A stretch of 64,000 nucleotides of DNA from Archangium lipolyticum (GCF_024623785.1 NZ_JANKBZ010000001.1:124001-188000), one strand, 5' to 3'. Counted from the stretch's first letter, positions 7,734 through 16,805 are shown. Notes: generated by a model not told the origin, from the letters alone. Program-made: numbers and translations.

Positions 7734-8108
7734 ATGCGACTGCTCTTGAACCTCCTGTGGGCCATCCTCGGCGGTGGAATCGTCATCTGCCTCGAGTACC
7801 TGATCGGTGGCCTCCTGCTGTGCCTCACGATCGTCGGCATTCCCTTCGGGGTGCAGTGCTTCAAGCTCGCCGGGCTGGCGCTGTTTCCCTTCGGAAAGGA
7901 GATCGTCGAAGCGCCGGGGAGCAACCCCATCGGCTGCGTGCTGAACGTCTTCTGGCTCGTGGTCGCCGGAGTGTGGATCTTCCTGAGCCACCTCGCGCTC
8001 GCCCTGCCACTCGCCGTGTCGATCATCGGTATCCCTTTCGCCATCCAGCACGTGAAGCTGGCGATGATGGCCCTCACGCCCTTCGGAAAGAGCACGCGCG
8101 AGACGTGA
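7734..8108 (+). CDS. yccF: YccF family inner-membrane protein
   Basis: A 124-residue membrane protein made of two YccF (DUF307) repeats. Each has a hydrophobic helix pair followed by a conserved re-entrant-like motif: IVGIPFGVQCFKLAGLALFPFGKEI at ~33-57 and IIGIPFAIQHVKLAMMALTPFGKS at ~96-120. The central segment carries NVFWLVVAGVW. Length and the repeated IGIPF...PFGK signature are typical. The molecular function of the family is not established. The ATG at 7734 has gctgggg upstream. It stands alone between a divergent repeat-protein gene and the oxygenase gene. Confidence 0.88.
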   Translation: MRLLLNLLWAILGGGIVICLEYLIGGLLLCLTIVGIPFGVQCFKLAGLALFPFGKEIVEAPGSNPIGCVLNVFWLVVAGVWIFLSHLALALPLAVSIIGIPFAIQHVKLAMMALTPFGKSTRET

Positions 8109-8147
8109 GCGTACGGGCCGTCCCCACGCGGCCTCTTGCGCGCACCG

Positions 8148-8174
8148 AGCTTGGTGTGTAAATTACACCAAGCT
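8148..8174. promoter_or_regulatory. AT-rich dyad upstream of the oxygenase gene, probable operator
   Basis: A perfect 10-bp inverted repeat, agcttggtgt at 8148-8157 and acaccaagct at 8165-8174, separated by gtaaatt. A second overlapping symmetry (gtgtaa-a-ttacac at 8156-8168) is centred one base away. The site is much AT-richer than its surroundings and ends 20 bases before the ATG at 8195, where a dimeric repressor of TetR or MarR type could block transcription. No such regulator is encoded next to it. Confidence 0.45.
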
Positions 8175-8194
8175 TGTTCCGCAGGGGGATCGCC

Positions 8195-8761
8195 ATGGGT
8201 ACACCCGCGCAGGTGCTGTCGAAGCGGCCATTCATCCAGACGATGTCGGCCGTGCTCTCCGAAACGGAGTGCGAGGAGATGAGACAGCGCATCGAGTCAC
8301 TGGGACCGGCCCCGGCGCCGATCACCACGCTCCGGGGCTTCGTGATGCGCCCGGACATCCGCAACAACGAGCGGGTGATGTTCGACGACGTGGCGCTGGC
8401 GGCGGAGCTCTTCGAGCGCGTGCGCCACTGCGTACCGCCGGTGCTGGGCCGCTGGAGGGCGGTGGGAACCAACGAGCGTTTCCGCTGCTACCGCTACCAA
8501 CCGGGGCAGTTCTTCGCGCCGCACTTCGATGGGGCCTTCATCCGCTCGCCCGTGGAGCGGAGCATGCTCACCCTGCTCGTCTACCTCAATGGGGACTGCG
8601 AGGGCGGAGAGACGCGGTTCCTCGACCTGGAGCAGGAGGTCATCCCGGCCCGGGGCATGGGACTGCTGTTCGACCACGCGGTCCTGCACGAGGGCGCGGT
8701 GGTTCGAGGCGGAACCAAGTACGTGCTACGGACCGACGTGATGTACCAGCGCGACCCGTGA
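8195..8761 (+). CDS. 2-oxoglutarate/Fe(II) oxygenase, prolyl 4-hydroxylase type
   Basis: A 188-residue cytoplasmic dioxygenase of the P4H/2OG-FeII_Oxy family. The double-stranded beta-helix core is complete. H110 and D112 in APHFDGAF and H165 in AVLHEGAVV make the iron facial triad, and R179 in YVLRTDVMY binds the 2-oxoglutarate carboxylate. FRCYRYQPGQFFAPH and LLVYLNGDCEGGETRFLD are family-typical strands. The start is the ATG at 8195 with AGGGGGAT before it; a TTG at 8174 lies inside the palindromic site and is unlikely. The substrate is unknown; related enzymes hydroxylate prolyl or other protein side chains or small molecules. It is convergent with the LysR gene. Confidence 0.85.
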   Translation: MGTPAQVLSKRPFIQTMSAVLSETECEEMRQRIESLGPAPAPITTLRGFVMRPDIRNNERVMFDDVALAAELFERVRHCVPPVLGRWRAVGTNERFRCYRYQPGQFFAPHFDGAFIRSPVERSMLTLLVYLNGDCEGGETRFLDLEQEVIPARGMGLLFDHAVLHEGAVVRGGTKYVLRTDVMYQRDP

Positions 8762-8774
8762 GCAGCTGCCGGGC

Positions 8775-9671
8775 TCACGCGCGGGAATGCCCCATCCCCA
8801 CCTTCTCGAGCTCGGACACGAGGAGCTCCGAGACCCGGCGCACGCGGGGGATGTCGAGCGCCGACTTCGCGCACACCAGATGGAGCGAGCTGCGCGCGAA
8901 GGGGCCGAGCTCGATGGACAGTGGCACGAGCGACGATGGGCGGGCGAAGCGGTGCGGGAAGCGGGCCATTACCACGGCGCCGAGCCCGGCCTCGGCCGCG
9001 GCGATCTGGACGAGGTAGTTGTCCGAGGCGAACACCGGGGAGAACCCGGGAATGAGCTCCTCGAGCTGCGGATTGGGCGGCAGCATATCGAGCGGTGGCG
9101 CCCAGGCGATCCACGGGAGGTCGGCGAGGCGCGGTTCACGCGGCAGCTTCGCGGCGAGCGACTTCGAGACGAAGACGGCGTTCTCGAACTCGAGCGTCAG
9201 CACCCCCTTGAGGCCTTCCTGGGTGGGGGCCCTGTTGCGCAGCGCGAGGTCCGCCTCTCCCCGGTTGAGGTCGAGGTACTGGATGCTCGAGAGCACCTCG
9301 AGACGAAGGCCGGGGTGTGTCCGCGAGAGCCACGCCGCGAAGGGCGCGAGGAAGTCGGCGCACAGGTAGGGACTCGCCGTGATGCGGACGAGCCCCCGGG
9401 GCGACGTGTCCGAGGACTCCACGGCGCGACCCACCTCACCGGCCCACTCCGCCATCTTCCTCGCGGGCGCGAGCAGCCGCTCACCAGCGCTGGTGAGCGA
9501 GGCCCCATCGACACTGCGCCGGAAGAGCGCCGCGCCGAGCGAGTACTCCAACGCGGCCAGGCGGCGGCTCACGGTGGGCTGACCGATGCGGAGCTTCCGC
9601 GCCGCGCCGCTCAAGCTGCCTGTCTCCGCCACCGCCAGGAACAGCCGCACGTCTTCCCAGGGGATATCCAT
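8775..9671 (-). CDS. LysR-type transcriptional regulator
   Basis: A 298-residue regulator with an N-terminal winged helix-turn-helix (residues ~4-62: VRLFLAVAETGSLSGAARKLRIGQPTVSRRLAALE) and a periplasmic-binding-protein-like co-inducer domain (~90-290), close to the family's usual length. The LysR_substrate start VRITASPYLCADFLAP and the YLDLNRGEADLALRN segment are typical. It is transcribed divergently from the metallo-beta-lactamase-fold gene across a 64-base gap, the classic LysR arrangement, so that gene is its most likely target. The effector is unknown. Confidence 0.9.
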   Translation of the reverse strand: MDIPWEDVRLFLAVAETGSLSGAARKLRIGQPTVSRRLAALEYSLGAALFRRSVDGASLTSAGERLLAPARKMAEWAGEVGRAVESSDTSPRGLVRITASPYLCADFLAPFAAWLSRTHPGLRLEVLSSIQYLDLNRGEADLALRNRAPTQEGLKGVLTLEFENAVFVSKSLAAKLPREPRLADLPWIAWAPPLDMLPPNPQLEELIPGFSPVFASDNYLVQIAAAEAGLGAVVMARFPHRFARPSSLVPLSIELGPFARSSLHLVCAKSALDIPRVRRVSELLVSELEKVGMGHSRA

Positions 9672-9735
9672 GAATGGATGGCATCATGACGAAACAGCCG
9701 GTTCCAATCCATGGGCGTATGGGTAGGGTTGGCGC

Positions 9736-10516
9736 ATGCCCATGAGAATCCTGCGCGACTGGAAGGTGGACCGGAGCGGCCTCATCAACCTCGCTCACCC
9801 GCGAGCGAAGGAGGCGGGCCTCGCCGACGGTCCGGAGGACATCCAGGTGTACTTCCACGTGCTGAGGCACCCGGAGCACGGCACGTTCATCGTCGACACC
9901 GGCGTGGAGAAGGCGCTGCGCGACGAGCCCGGGAAGGCCGCTGTGAGTGGCATGGTGGCCTCGGTCATGAAGACCGAAACGATGAAGATCCACGAGCCCC
10001 TCGGGGACTGGCTGGCGAAGCAGGAGAAGCCGCTCCAGGGCGTGTTCCTCACGCACCTGCACACGGATCACATCATGGGGATGGCGGACGTCCCCGCGGG
10101 TACCGCTGTCTACGCGGGCCCGGGTGAGACCTCCGCCCGAGCGCTCCTCAACGCCTTCACGCAAGGCAGCACGGACCGTGCGCTCCAGGGGAAGGCGGCC
10201 CTCAACGAGTGGGCCTACCAGGCCGATGAGGCCGGCCGCTTCGCCGGAGTGCTCGACATCTTCGGGGACGGCTCGGTCTGGGCGCTCTGGGTGCCCGGGC
10301 CATACGCCGGGCAGCACCGCGTACGTCGTGCGCACGACGAAGGGCCCGGTGCTGCTCACGGGTGACGCGAGCCACACCCGCTGGGGCTGGGAGCACGACG
10401 TGGAGCCGGGCACCTTCTCCGCCGACATCCCCAGGAGCGCCGAGAGCTTCAAGCGCCTGCGCCAGCTCGCCACCGAGCACCCGGCCCTCGACGTGCGCTT
10501 CGGCCACCAGCACTGA
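9736..10516 (+). pseudogene. metallo-beta-lactamase-fold hydrolase, broken by a +1 frameshift
   Basis: The N-terminal frame (9736 on) carries FLTHLHTDHIMG, so the H107-x-H109-x-D111-H112 zinc motif is intact. In that frame translation runs from VPG into unrelated sequence and stops at 10365. The other frame continues exactly with GHTPGSTAYVV, then LLTGDASH (bridging Asp) and FGHQH (last His) to the stop at 10514-10516. The join falls in gtgcccgggc at 10291-10300, where one extra C (or G) explains the shift; removing it restores a ~259-residue MBL-fold protein of the AHL-lactonase-like/glyoxalase-II superfamily. It may be a true mutation or a sequencing error in a GC run. Its own regulator (LysR) is intact next door. 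Confidence 0.8.
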
Positions 10517-10549
10517 GGCACACGGTGACGGGCGGGCCGTGGACCCCCA

Positions 10550-11566
10550 TCAATGGGTGGGGACGCGCCCATAGAACTGGCCGAAGATGTCCCTGCCAAC
10601 CCCCCACTCCCGCCCGTGGAGGGCCATGTTGAACACCACATCGGTCTCCATGTGAGCCCAGGTGCGGCCGCCGTCCTCGCTCTGGTGATACCAGACATCC
10701 AATCCATCCTTGAATGGATCCATGGAGTCAGTGATGACGCGAATGGTGTCACCCGAGACGGCGAAGGCCTCCACGTGGTGATTCCGAAAGTTGAAGGGTA
10801 TCCATGGAGCCCCCGGAGCGTCGTGGCGGATGGCCAGGGTTCCGGCCACACGCCCGACGAGAATGCCATCGCTACCGTCCAGCAGCTCGACGCCCGGCAT
10901 GACCTCGTGGGTCCAGCGCTCTCCCTGGTCCGAGATGCGGAAGAGTCCCTCGGGCTCGAGTAGCCACACGGTCCCGTTCGGACCGCGCGCGAGCCGATCT
11001 TTACTGTAATTGCGCTTCCCCGGTAGGGACACGATGGTGACCGTCCGGCCCCCATCCTTGCTGACGTAGAGTTCTTCTCGCCCGAGACCCCAAATCTCCT
11101 GCTCGGACACGGCAAGCAGCATCAACGGGCCGGGAACCTCGCCGAGTTCGTCCCAGGTGCGACCCTCGTCACGCGAGCGGATGAGCTTGCTACTCCACTC
11201 GTCCTTCCTGCCCACAGGGCCCGGCAGAGCCATGACGCCAAACCACACCCCCCCAGTACTTGCCAACGAGGAGATCCTGCCTGGGAATGAGGACCAGCGG
11301 CGCGGCCCGGTGGGGGTGATGCGCCAGAGCGTGGTGCTATCGTCGGGGTAATGGCTCTGCGTGTAGAACGCGGAGTGATCACCGATGAAGATCTTCTCCC
11401 AGATTTGCGGCCGATTGTGCTCGAGCCGTGGACCCAGGGGCTTCCACACGCTGGTGCCGGTTCCGATGCCCTGATCGCGAAGAGTGTCTTGAACCCAGGC
11501 GAATGCGCTGACACCGATACACAGGAAGCAGGGGCTGAAGAGGAGGACGAGAAGGAACTTGCGCAT
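10550..11566 (-). CDS. exported Asp-box (BNR/sialidase-like) beta-propeller protein
   Basis: A 338-residue secreted or membrane-anchored protein. The N-terminal MRKFLLVLLFSPCFLCIGVSAFA is a signal sequence. The mature part contains several Asp-box-type turns on the pattern S-x-D-x-G-x-x-W: SRDEGRTWDEL, VSKDGGRTVTI, ISDQGERWTHE and SEDGGRTWAHM, spaced as in a beta-propeller. Such folds occur in sialidases and in Ycf48-like assembly factors; no sialidase arginine triad could be assigned, so enzymatic activity is doubtful. I chose the ATG at 11566 to begin at the signal peptide. It starts 14 bases after the stop of the gene at 11581, indicating cotranscription. Confidence 0.6.
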   Translation of the reverse strand: MRKFLLVLLFSPCFLCIGVSAFAWVQDTLRDQGIGTGTSVWKPLGPRLEHNRPQIWEKIFIGDHSAFYTQSHYPDDSTTLWRITPTGPRRWSSFPGRISSLASTGGVWFGVMALPGPVGRKDEWSSKLIRSRDEGRTWDELGEVPGPLMLLAVSEQEIWGLGREELYVSKDGGRTVTIVSLPGKRNYSKDRLARGPNGTVWLLEPEGLFRISDQGERWTHEVMPGVELLDGSDGILVGRVAGTLAIRHDAPGAPWIPFNFRNHHVEAFAVSGDTIRVITDSMDPFKDGLDVWYHQSEDGGRTWAHMETDVVFNMALHGREWGVGRDIFGQFYGRVPTH

Positions 11567-11580
11567 GGGCCCACCCAGCA

Positions 11581-12342
11581 TCAATAGCCGCTCTGAAGCC
11601 AACCCTGCGCCATGCGCGCCTTCATCTCGCGCTGGATCTGATCCACCGTGGGCTGGACGTTGCGGCGTAGCGCCTCGTCAGGGGTCGCGGCCAGGATGGC
11701 CGCAACGTCGCTGCGATGCATTCTGTTGATGGCGACTTCTTTGATCTGCGCGCGCCCATCCGGATCCAAGAGATCTTTGAAATCCGGCGTCAAAAGGATG
11801 GTCTTCAAGTCCTGAATGGGAAGCTTGAAGAGACCCGCGTTGATGTAGGCATCCACGTGCGTGTCATAGGCGAACTCCTTGAACTTCTGCGGGTCGCGCT
11901 CGAGCTCGGCGAAGGAAGGCTCGGAAGGAGCAGGAGACGCCTTGCGCCGGTTTTCCATCGCATCCTGCAGGCCCTTCAGCGCCCGGTCGCGCCACGCGAG
12001 ACCTTCGGGGGACAGCTTGTCGGAGCCCAACGCCTTGAAGGCCTGGACGTACTTGTCTCCATACTGGAGGTAGTACGGCGGGGGCGGCACCCCGGGATTC
12101 CGGTCAACGAAGTCGAAGTGGCGCTTGCGGTAGTAGTCCATCGTCCCGGTGGGGAACTCGCGCGGCGCGTCGGGCACCGCCGTAGACGCGGGCGCCCGGG
12201 TGACGGTGTTGGACTCCCACGAGGCCGCCGTCCTGGATTCCTTCGTGGACCCGGAAGACGGGGCGGTGCCCTGGGCGGCGGCGAGCTCGTCCAGTGAGGG
12301 GTGCACTTCACCGGCACGGCTGCCGGAAACGGGCGTCGTCAT
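11581..12342 (-). CDS. conserved-looking protein of unknown function
   Basis: A 253-residue protein with no signal peptide or membrane segment. Residues 1-65 are Ser/Thr/Ala/Pro-rich and probably disordered. Residues ~70-250 are a helical domain with PGVPPPPYYLQYGDKYVQAF, LSPEGLAWRDRALKGLQDA, FKEFAYDTHVDAYINAGL and IKEVAINRMHRSDVAAIL. I do not recognise the family. The ATG at 12342 is preceded by AGGAG at good spacing. It sits directly upstream of the secreted propeller gene, so the two products may work together, for instance as a secreted effector with an exported partner; that is speculative. Confidence 0.55.
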   Translation of the reverse strand: MTTPVSGSRAGEVHPSLDELAAAQGTAPSSGSTKESRTAASWESNTVTRAPASTAVPDAPREFPTGTMDYYRKRHFDFVDRNPGVPPPPYYLQYGDKYVQAFKALGSDKLSPEGLAWRDRALKGLQDAMENRRKASPAPSEPSFAELERDPQKFKEFAYDTHVDAYINAGLFKLPIQDLKTILLTPDFKDLLDPDGRAQIKEVAINRMHRSDVAAILAATPDEALRRNVQPTVDQIQREMKARMAQGWLQSGY

Positions 12343-12433
12343 GGGTCAACTCCTGGTTGGGATGGACCCGACCCGGAGCAAGACGCCTGCCAGGGATGCT
12401 CCCCTCTGAACCGCTGCCATCACGCGCCTGCGG

Positions 12434-12453
12434 CCATCCACACTCGTGGATGA
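12434..12453 (-). terminator. short hairpin downstream of mutS
   Basis: A 7-bp perfect stem (catccac at 12435-12441, gtggatg at 12446-12452) with the tetraloop actc. It lies ~35 bases past the mutS stop on the minus strand, with no T-run. A weak candidate for a transcription stop. Confidence 0.25.
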
Positions 12454-12487
12454 CCCCTCCAAGCACGTGGACGGTCTACCGCCTCCC

Positions 12488-15238
12488 CTACTTCAGCTCG
12501 CGCTGCAGCTGGGCCAGGAGGTTGAGGGCCTCCAGCGGCGTCATCTCCTCCAGCTTCATCGCCCGGAGCGACTCCAGCACCTTCTGCTGGGCCGGATCCA
12601 CCTTCGGCCCGGGCTCGGCCGCGCCACCGAACAAACCGAGCTGCCCCGGGGCCGGCGCGCGCGAGGTCTTCCGCGCCACCACCCGCGGCCGACCGCTGTC
12701 GTCGAACTCGCCCGACTCCAGGTTCTGCAGGATGTCCCGGGCCCGCGTCACCACCTCGGGCGGCAGGCCCGCGAGCCTCGCCACCTCGATGCCGTAGGAG
12801 CGGTTGGCCCCACCCGGCACCAGCTTGCGCAGGAAGAGCACCTTGCCGCCCTGCTCCTTCACCGCGATGCACATGTTCCTCACCCGGGGCTTCTCCCGGG
12901 CCAGGTCCACCAGCTCGTGGTAGTGCGTGGCGAACAGCGTGCGCGCCCCCACCTTGTCGTGGATGTGCTCGGCCACCGCCCACGCGATGGAGAGGCCGTC
13001 ATACGTGGACGTGCCTCGCCCAATCTCGTCCAGCACCACCAGGCTGCGCCGCGTGGCGTGGTGGAGGATGTGGCTCGTCTCCGTCATCTCCACCATGAAG
13101 GTGGACTGTCCGCGCGCCAGGTTGTCCGCCGCTCCCACGCGCGTGAAGATGCGATCGCACACGCCGATGCGCGCCGCCCCCGCCGGTACGAAGCTCCCCG
13201 CCTGCGCCATCAGCACCGTGAGCGCCACCTGCCTCATGACGGTGCTCTTGCCCGCCATGTTGGGGCCGGTGATGACCAGGATCTGCCCGTCCCCCGAGTC
13301 CATCTTCACGTCGTTGGGAACGAAGGCCTCCCCCGCCCCCAGCACGCGCTCCACCACCGGGTGGCGCCCGGCGGTGATGGACAGCACCTCGGACTCGTCC
13401 ACCACCGGCCGCACGTAGCCGTATTCGGCCGCGCACCGCGCGAAGGACAACAACGCGTCACTGGTGGCCACCGCCTCCGCCGCCGAGCGCAGCCGGGGCG
13501 CCTCCTTCACCACCTGGGCCCGTAGCTGCTCGAAGAGCTCCAGCTCCAGCGCGCTGCGCCGCTCCTCCGCCGTGAGCACCTTCTCCTCGTACTCCTTGAG
13601 CTCCGGGGTGACGAAGCGCTCGGCGCCCACCATCGTCTGCTTGCGGATGTAGTCCGAGGGCACCAGGTGCAGGTTGGCCTTCGTCACCTCCAGGTAGTAC
13701 CCGAAGACCTTGTTGTAGCGGACCTTCAGCGAGCCGATGCCCGTCCGCTCCCGCTCGCGCGTCTCGATCTTCAGCAGGAAGTCCTTGCCGTCGGTGGACA
13801 GCGCCACCAGCTTGTCCAGCTCGGCATGGAAGCCCGGACGGATGAAGCCGCCTTCCTTGAGGCTGGTGGGCGGCTCGTCCACCACCGCCCGCAGCAGCAG
13901 ATCCGCCAGCTCCGGCAGCGACCCGAGCGGCCCCGCCAGGGACTTGAGCAGCGGGGACTCGCAGCGCGCCAGCACCGCCGCCAGCCGGGGCAGCTGCGCC
14001 AGCGACAACCCGAGCGCCCTCAAGTCCCTCGCGTTGCCCGCGCCCAGCGACAGCCGGCCGCACAGCCGCTCGATGTCACCCACTTCCTTGAGGAGGCCCG
14101 TCATCTCCTCGCGCCACACGCTGCGCTGGGACAGCTCGTCCACCGAGTCCAGCCGGGCGTTGATCTCCGGCAGCGAGCACAGGGGCGCGGCCAGCCACCG
14201 GGCCAGCTTGCGCGCGCCCAGGCCCGTCGCCGTCCTGTCCAGCACGCCCAGGAGCGAGCCCCGGCGCCCTCCGTCCCGCAAGGTGCGCAGCACCTCCAGG
14301 TTGGAGCGGGACGCCTCGTCCATGAGGAGGTGTCCTCCGCGCTGCTGGCGGCTGATCCTGTCCACGTGGGCGGCGGGCGTCTTCTGGGTGTCCTTCAGGT
14401 AGCGCAGCGCCGCGGCGGCGGCCCCGGTGGCCAGGGGCGCGTCCTGCAACCCGAAGGCCTCCAGTGACTGCACCGCGAAGTGACTCCGCAGGTACACCGT
14501 GGCCCGCGCCGGCTCGAAGGCCGCCTTCTCCAGCTCCGCCACCGCCGGGGGCTTCGCCAGCCGCGACACCACCCACGCCGTGTCCTGGGAGTCCCGCTCG
14601 CCCTCGGGCACCAGCAGCTCCCTCGGCTCCACCCGGGACAGCGCCTCCACCAGTTCCTGAAGTGTCTCCGCCTCCAGACTGAAGAACTCGCCCGTGGAGG
14701 CCTCCAGCAGCGCCGCCCCGTAGCCCTGGGCCCCCGGATACACCGCCGCCAGGAAGTTGCTCGCCCTGGGCTCGAGCGCCTCCTCGTCCAGCACCATTCC
14801 AGGGGTGATGATGCGCGTCACCTCTCGCTTGACGATCCCCGGCCCGCTGCCCGCCTCCTCCACCTGCTCGCAGATGGCGACCTTCAGCCCGTGCTCCACC
14901 AGCTTGGCGATGTACCGGCGCGCCGAGTGGTACGGCACTCCGGCCATCGGCACCTTCTCCGCGTTCTTCGCCCGTGCGGTGAGGGTGATCTGGAGGATCT
15001 CCGAGGCGCGCACCGCGTCCTCGAAGAACATCTCGTAGAAGTCCCCGAGCCGGAAGAAGAGGATGGCGTCCGGGTTGAGCGCCTTCGTCTCGAGGTACTG
15101 CCGCATCATCGGGGTGAGCGCACCGATCTCCCGCGCCCCGGCCGGCTCGCCCGCCGCCTCCACCCGCGCCTCGGCCTCGTCCCCGTGTCCCTTGCCTGCC
15201 TTCGCTTGCGTCGCGCCCATCGCCGCCCCTTGTGTCAT
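12488..15238 (-). CDS. mutS: DNA mismatch repair protein MutS
   Basis: A 916-residue mismatch-recognition ATPase, slightly longer than the E. coli protein (853) through a charged N-terminal extension. Domain I carries the mismatch-wedging Phe-x-Glu in FYEMFFEDA (~67-75). The connector, lever and clamp domains follow. The ATPase shows Walker A GPNMAGKST (~656), the STFMVEM signature-helix region, Walker B LVVLDEIGRGTSTYDG (~735) and the ATHYHEL switch His. The C-terminus has the helix-turn-helix dimerisation segment and an ELK end. No mutL is nearby. The ATG at 15238 is used; the Met at residue 7 is an alternative. It is divergent from nhaA. Confidence 0.98.
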   Translation of the reverse strand: MTQGAAMGATQAKAGKGHGDEAEARVEAAGEPAGAREIGALTPMMRQYLETKALNPDAILFFRLGDFYEMFFEDAVRASEILQITLTARAKNAEKVPMAGVPYHSARRYIAKLVEHGLKVAICEQVEEAGSGPGIVKREVTRIITPGMVLDEEALEPRASNFLAAVYPGAQGYGAALLEASTGEFFSLEAETLQELVEALSRVEPRELLVPEGERDSQDTAWVVSRLAKPPAVAELEKAAFEPARATVYLRSHFAVQSLEAFGLQDAPLATGAAAAALRYLKDTQKTPAAHVDRISRQQRGGHLLMDEASRSNLEVLRTLRDGGRRGSLLGVLDRTATGLGARKLARWLAAPLCSLPEINARLDSVDELSQRSVWREEMTGLLKEVGDIERLCGRLSLGAGNARDLRALGLSLAQLPRLAAVLARCESPLLKSLAGPLGSLPELADLLLRAVVDEPPTSLKEGGFIRPGFHAELDKLVALSTDGKDFLLKIETRERERTGIGSLKVRYNKVFGYYLEVTKANLHLVPSDYIRKQTMVGAERFVTPELKEYEEKVLTAEERRSALELELFEQLRAQVVKEAPRLRSAAEAVATSDALLSFARCAAEYGYVRPVVDESEVLSITAGRHPVVERVLGAGEAFVPNDVKMDSGDGQILVITGPNMAGKSTVMRQVALTVLMAQAGSFVPAGAARIGVCDRIFTRVGAADNLARGQSTFMVEMTETSHILHHATRRSLVVLDEIGRGTSTYDGLSIAWAVAEHIHDKVGARTLFATHYHELVDLAREKPRVRNMCIAVKEQGGKVLFLRKLVPGGANRSYGIEVARLAGLPPEVVTRARDILQNLESGEFDDSGRPRVVARKTSRAPAPGQLGLFGGAAEPGPKVDPAQQKVLESLRAMKLEEMTPLEALNLLAQLQRELK

Positions 15239-15415
15239 GCGTCCGGTCCTGGATCAACAGAACACATGACCTCCGCCGTCCACTCGTCCGCTCCTACTCC
15301 GCCGATGGCTAGCACGCTCCCCTGACGGCCAGCCGGATCGCCCCTGGAAAATCGTTGGAGGTCCGACCGAAAACGGTGGCCGGAACGGAATCCAGAGGGC
15401 AACCTGAGTCCCGCC

Positions 15416-16777
15416 ATGGAGACCCGTACCGTCCCTCCCGTCCCCCGAATCTTCGAGGTCGCCGTCGCGCCCGTCCAAGCCTTCTTCCGGCTCGAGGCGA
15501 GCAGCGGCATCCTCCTGGCCCTGTGCGCCGTCGCGGCCATGATCTGGGCCAACTCCCCCTGGGCCGACAGCTACGTCTCGCTCTTCGAGGCCCGTCTGGC
15601 GCTCGGACAGGGGGACACCCTCCTCCACTTCACCTTCCGGGAGCTCATCAACGACGGGTTGATGACGATCTTCTTCTTCCTGGTGGGAATGGAGATCAAG
15701 CGCGAGCTTGCCGCGGGCGAGCTGCGCACCTTGTCCAAGGCGATGCTGCCGCTCATCGCGGCGTTGGGCGGCATGCTGGTGCCAGCGGCCGTCTACGCGG
15801 CCCTCAACGCGGGCACCCCGGCGCTGAAGGGGTGGGCCATTCCCATGGCCACGGACATCGCCTTCGCCATCGGCTGCCTCACCCTGCTCAAGGGGCGGGT
15901 GAGCCACGGGCTGGTGGTGTTCCTCACCGCCCTGGCCATCTTCGACGACATCGGCGGCATCCTGGTCATCGCCATGTTCTATGGCACGGGGCTGCACGTG
16001 GAGTGGCTGCTGGGAGCGGCGGCGCTCACCGGCGCGCTGTGGGTGTGCAACATCTACTACGTGCGCAACGGGGTGGTGTACGTGGTCCTGGGCGCGGCGC
16101 TCTGGTACGCCATGCACCATGGCGGTGTGCACGCCACCATCGCGGGCGTGGTGGTGGGAATGATGATCCCCGCCAAACCCACGCGCCGCGGCCGTGATGT
16201 GCTGGAGGAGCTGCACGGCTACATCGGTCAGATCCTGAAGGAGCCCGAGGACGAGTCCGTGCGCAGCGGGCAGTTGCTGCACATCGAGGAGCAGCTGGAG
16301 GACATCGAGCCGCCGCTCAACCGCTTCGTGCACCTGTGGCACGGGTGGGTGGCGTACGGAATCGTCCCGCTGTTCGCGCTGGCCAACTCGGGCATCTCCG
16401 TGAGCGGAATGCGCCTGTCGGATCTGCTGGAGCCGTTGCCGCTGGGCGTGATGCTGGGCCTGTTCGTGGGCAAGCAGGTGGGCATCTTCCTGTTCACCTG
16501 GGTGGCGGTGAAGGCGGGGCTGGCGCAGATGCCGGGGCGCGCCACGGTCCTGCAACTGCACGGGGTGTCGGTGGTGGCGGGCATCGGCTTCACGGTGGCG
16601 CTGTTCGTGGCGGGGCTGGCCTTCAGCAACGAGCCGAACCTGCTGGCGGAGGCGAAGCTGGGCATCCTGCTCGGCTCGCTGCTGGCGGCGGTGGTGGGCT
16701 ACCTGCTGCTGCGCTTCGGCCCGACCCCCCGGCCCCAGGCCAGGCCGGACTCCGAGCCCGCCACCGGGGCGGCCTGA
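15416..16777 (+). CDS. nhaA: Na+/H+ antiporter NhaA
   Basis: A 453-residue inner-membrane antiporter that exports Na+ (or Li+) in exchange for protons. The ion-binding aspartate pair is present in LAIFDDIGGILVIAMFYG (E. coli D163/D164 equivalents), and the helix IV segment IPMATDIAFAIG carries the D133 equivalent. MEIKRELAAGELR matches the cytoplasmic loop of the family. It is about 65 residues longer than the E. coli protein, with an insertion at ~260-305 (LHGYIGQILKEPEDE... EQLEDIEPPLNR) as in many delta-proteobacterial NhaA proteins. The ATG at 15416 has only a weak ribosome-binding site. It is divergent from mutS and followed by the ABC1 kinase gene 28 bases later. Confidence 0.97.
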   Translation: METRTVPPVPRIFEVAVAPVQAFFRLEASSGILLALCAVAAMIWANSPWADSYVSLFEARLALGQGDTLLHFTFRELINDGLMTIFFFLVGMEIKRELAAGELRTLSKAMLPLIAALGGMLVPAAVYAALNAGTPALKGWAIPMATDIAFAIGCLTLLKGRVSHGLVVFLTALAIFDDIGGILVIAMFYGTGLHVEWLLGAAALTGALWVCNIYYVRNGVVYVVLGAALWYAMHHGGVHATIAGVVVGMMIPAKPTRRGRDVLEELHGYIGQILKEPEDESVRSGQLLHIEEQLEDIEPPLNRFVHLWHGWVAYGIVPLFALANSGISVSGMRLSDLLEPLPLGVMLGLFVGKQVGIFLFTWVAVKAGLAQMPGRATVLQLHGVSVVAGIGFTVALFVAGLAFSNEPNLLAEAKLGILLGSLLAAVVGYLLLRFGPTPRPQARPDSEPATGAA

Positions 16778-16805
16778 GGGAGCGTCGGCTGGACGACGCT
16801 AGGGT

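Noticed and set aside
9736-10516. A confident N-acyl-homoserine-lactone lactonase call.
   Set aside because: The HxHxDH motif is shared by the whole MBL superfamily and nothing else points to lactones.
10550-11566. A sialidase.
   Set aside because: Asp-box turns are present but the Arg triad and catalytic Tyr/Glu could not be found.
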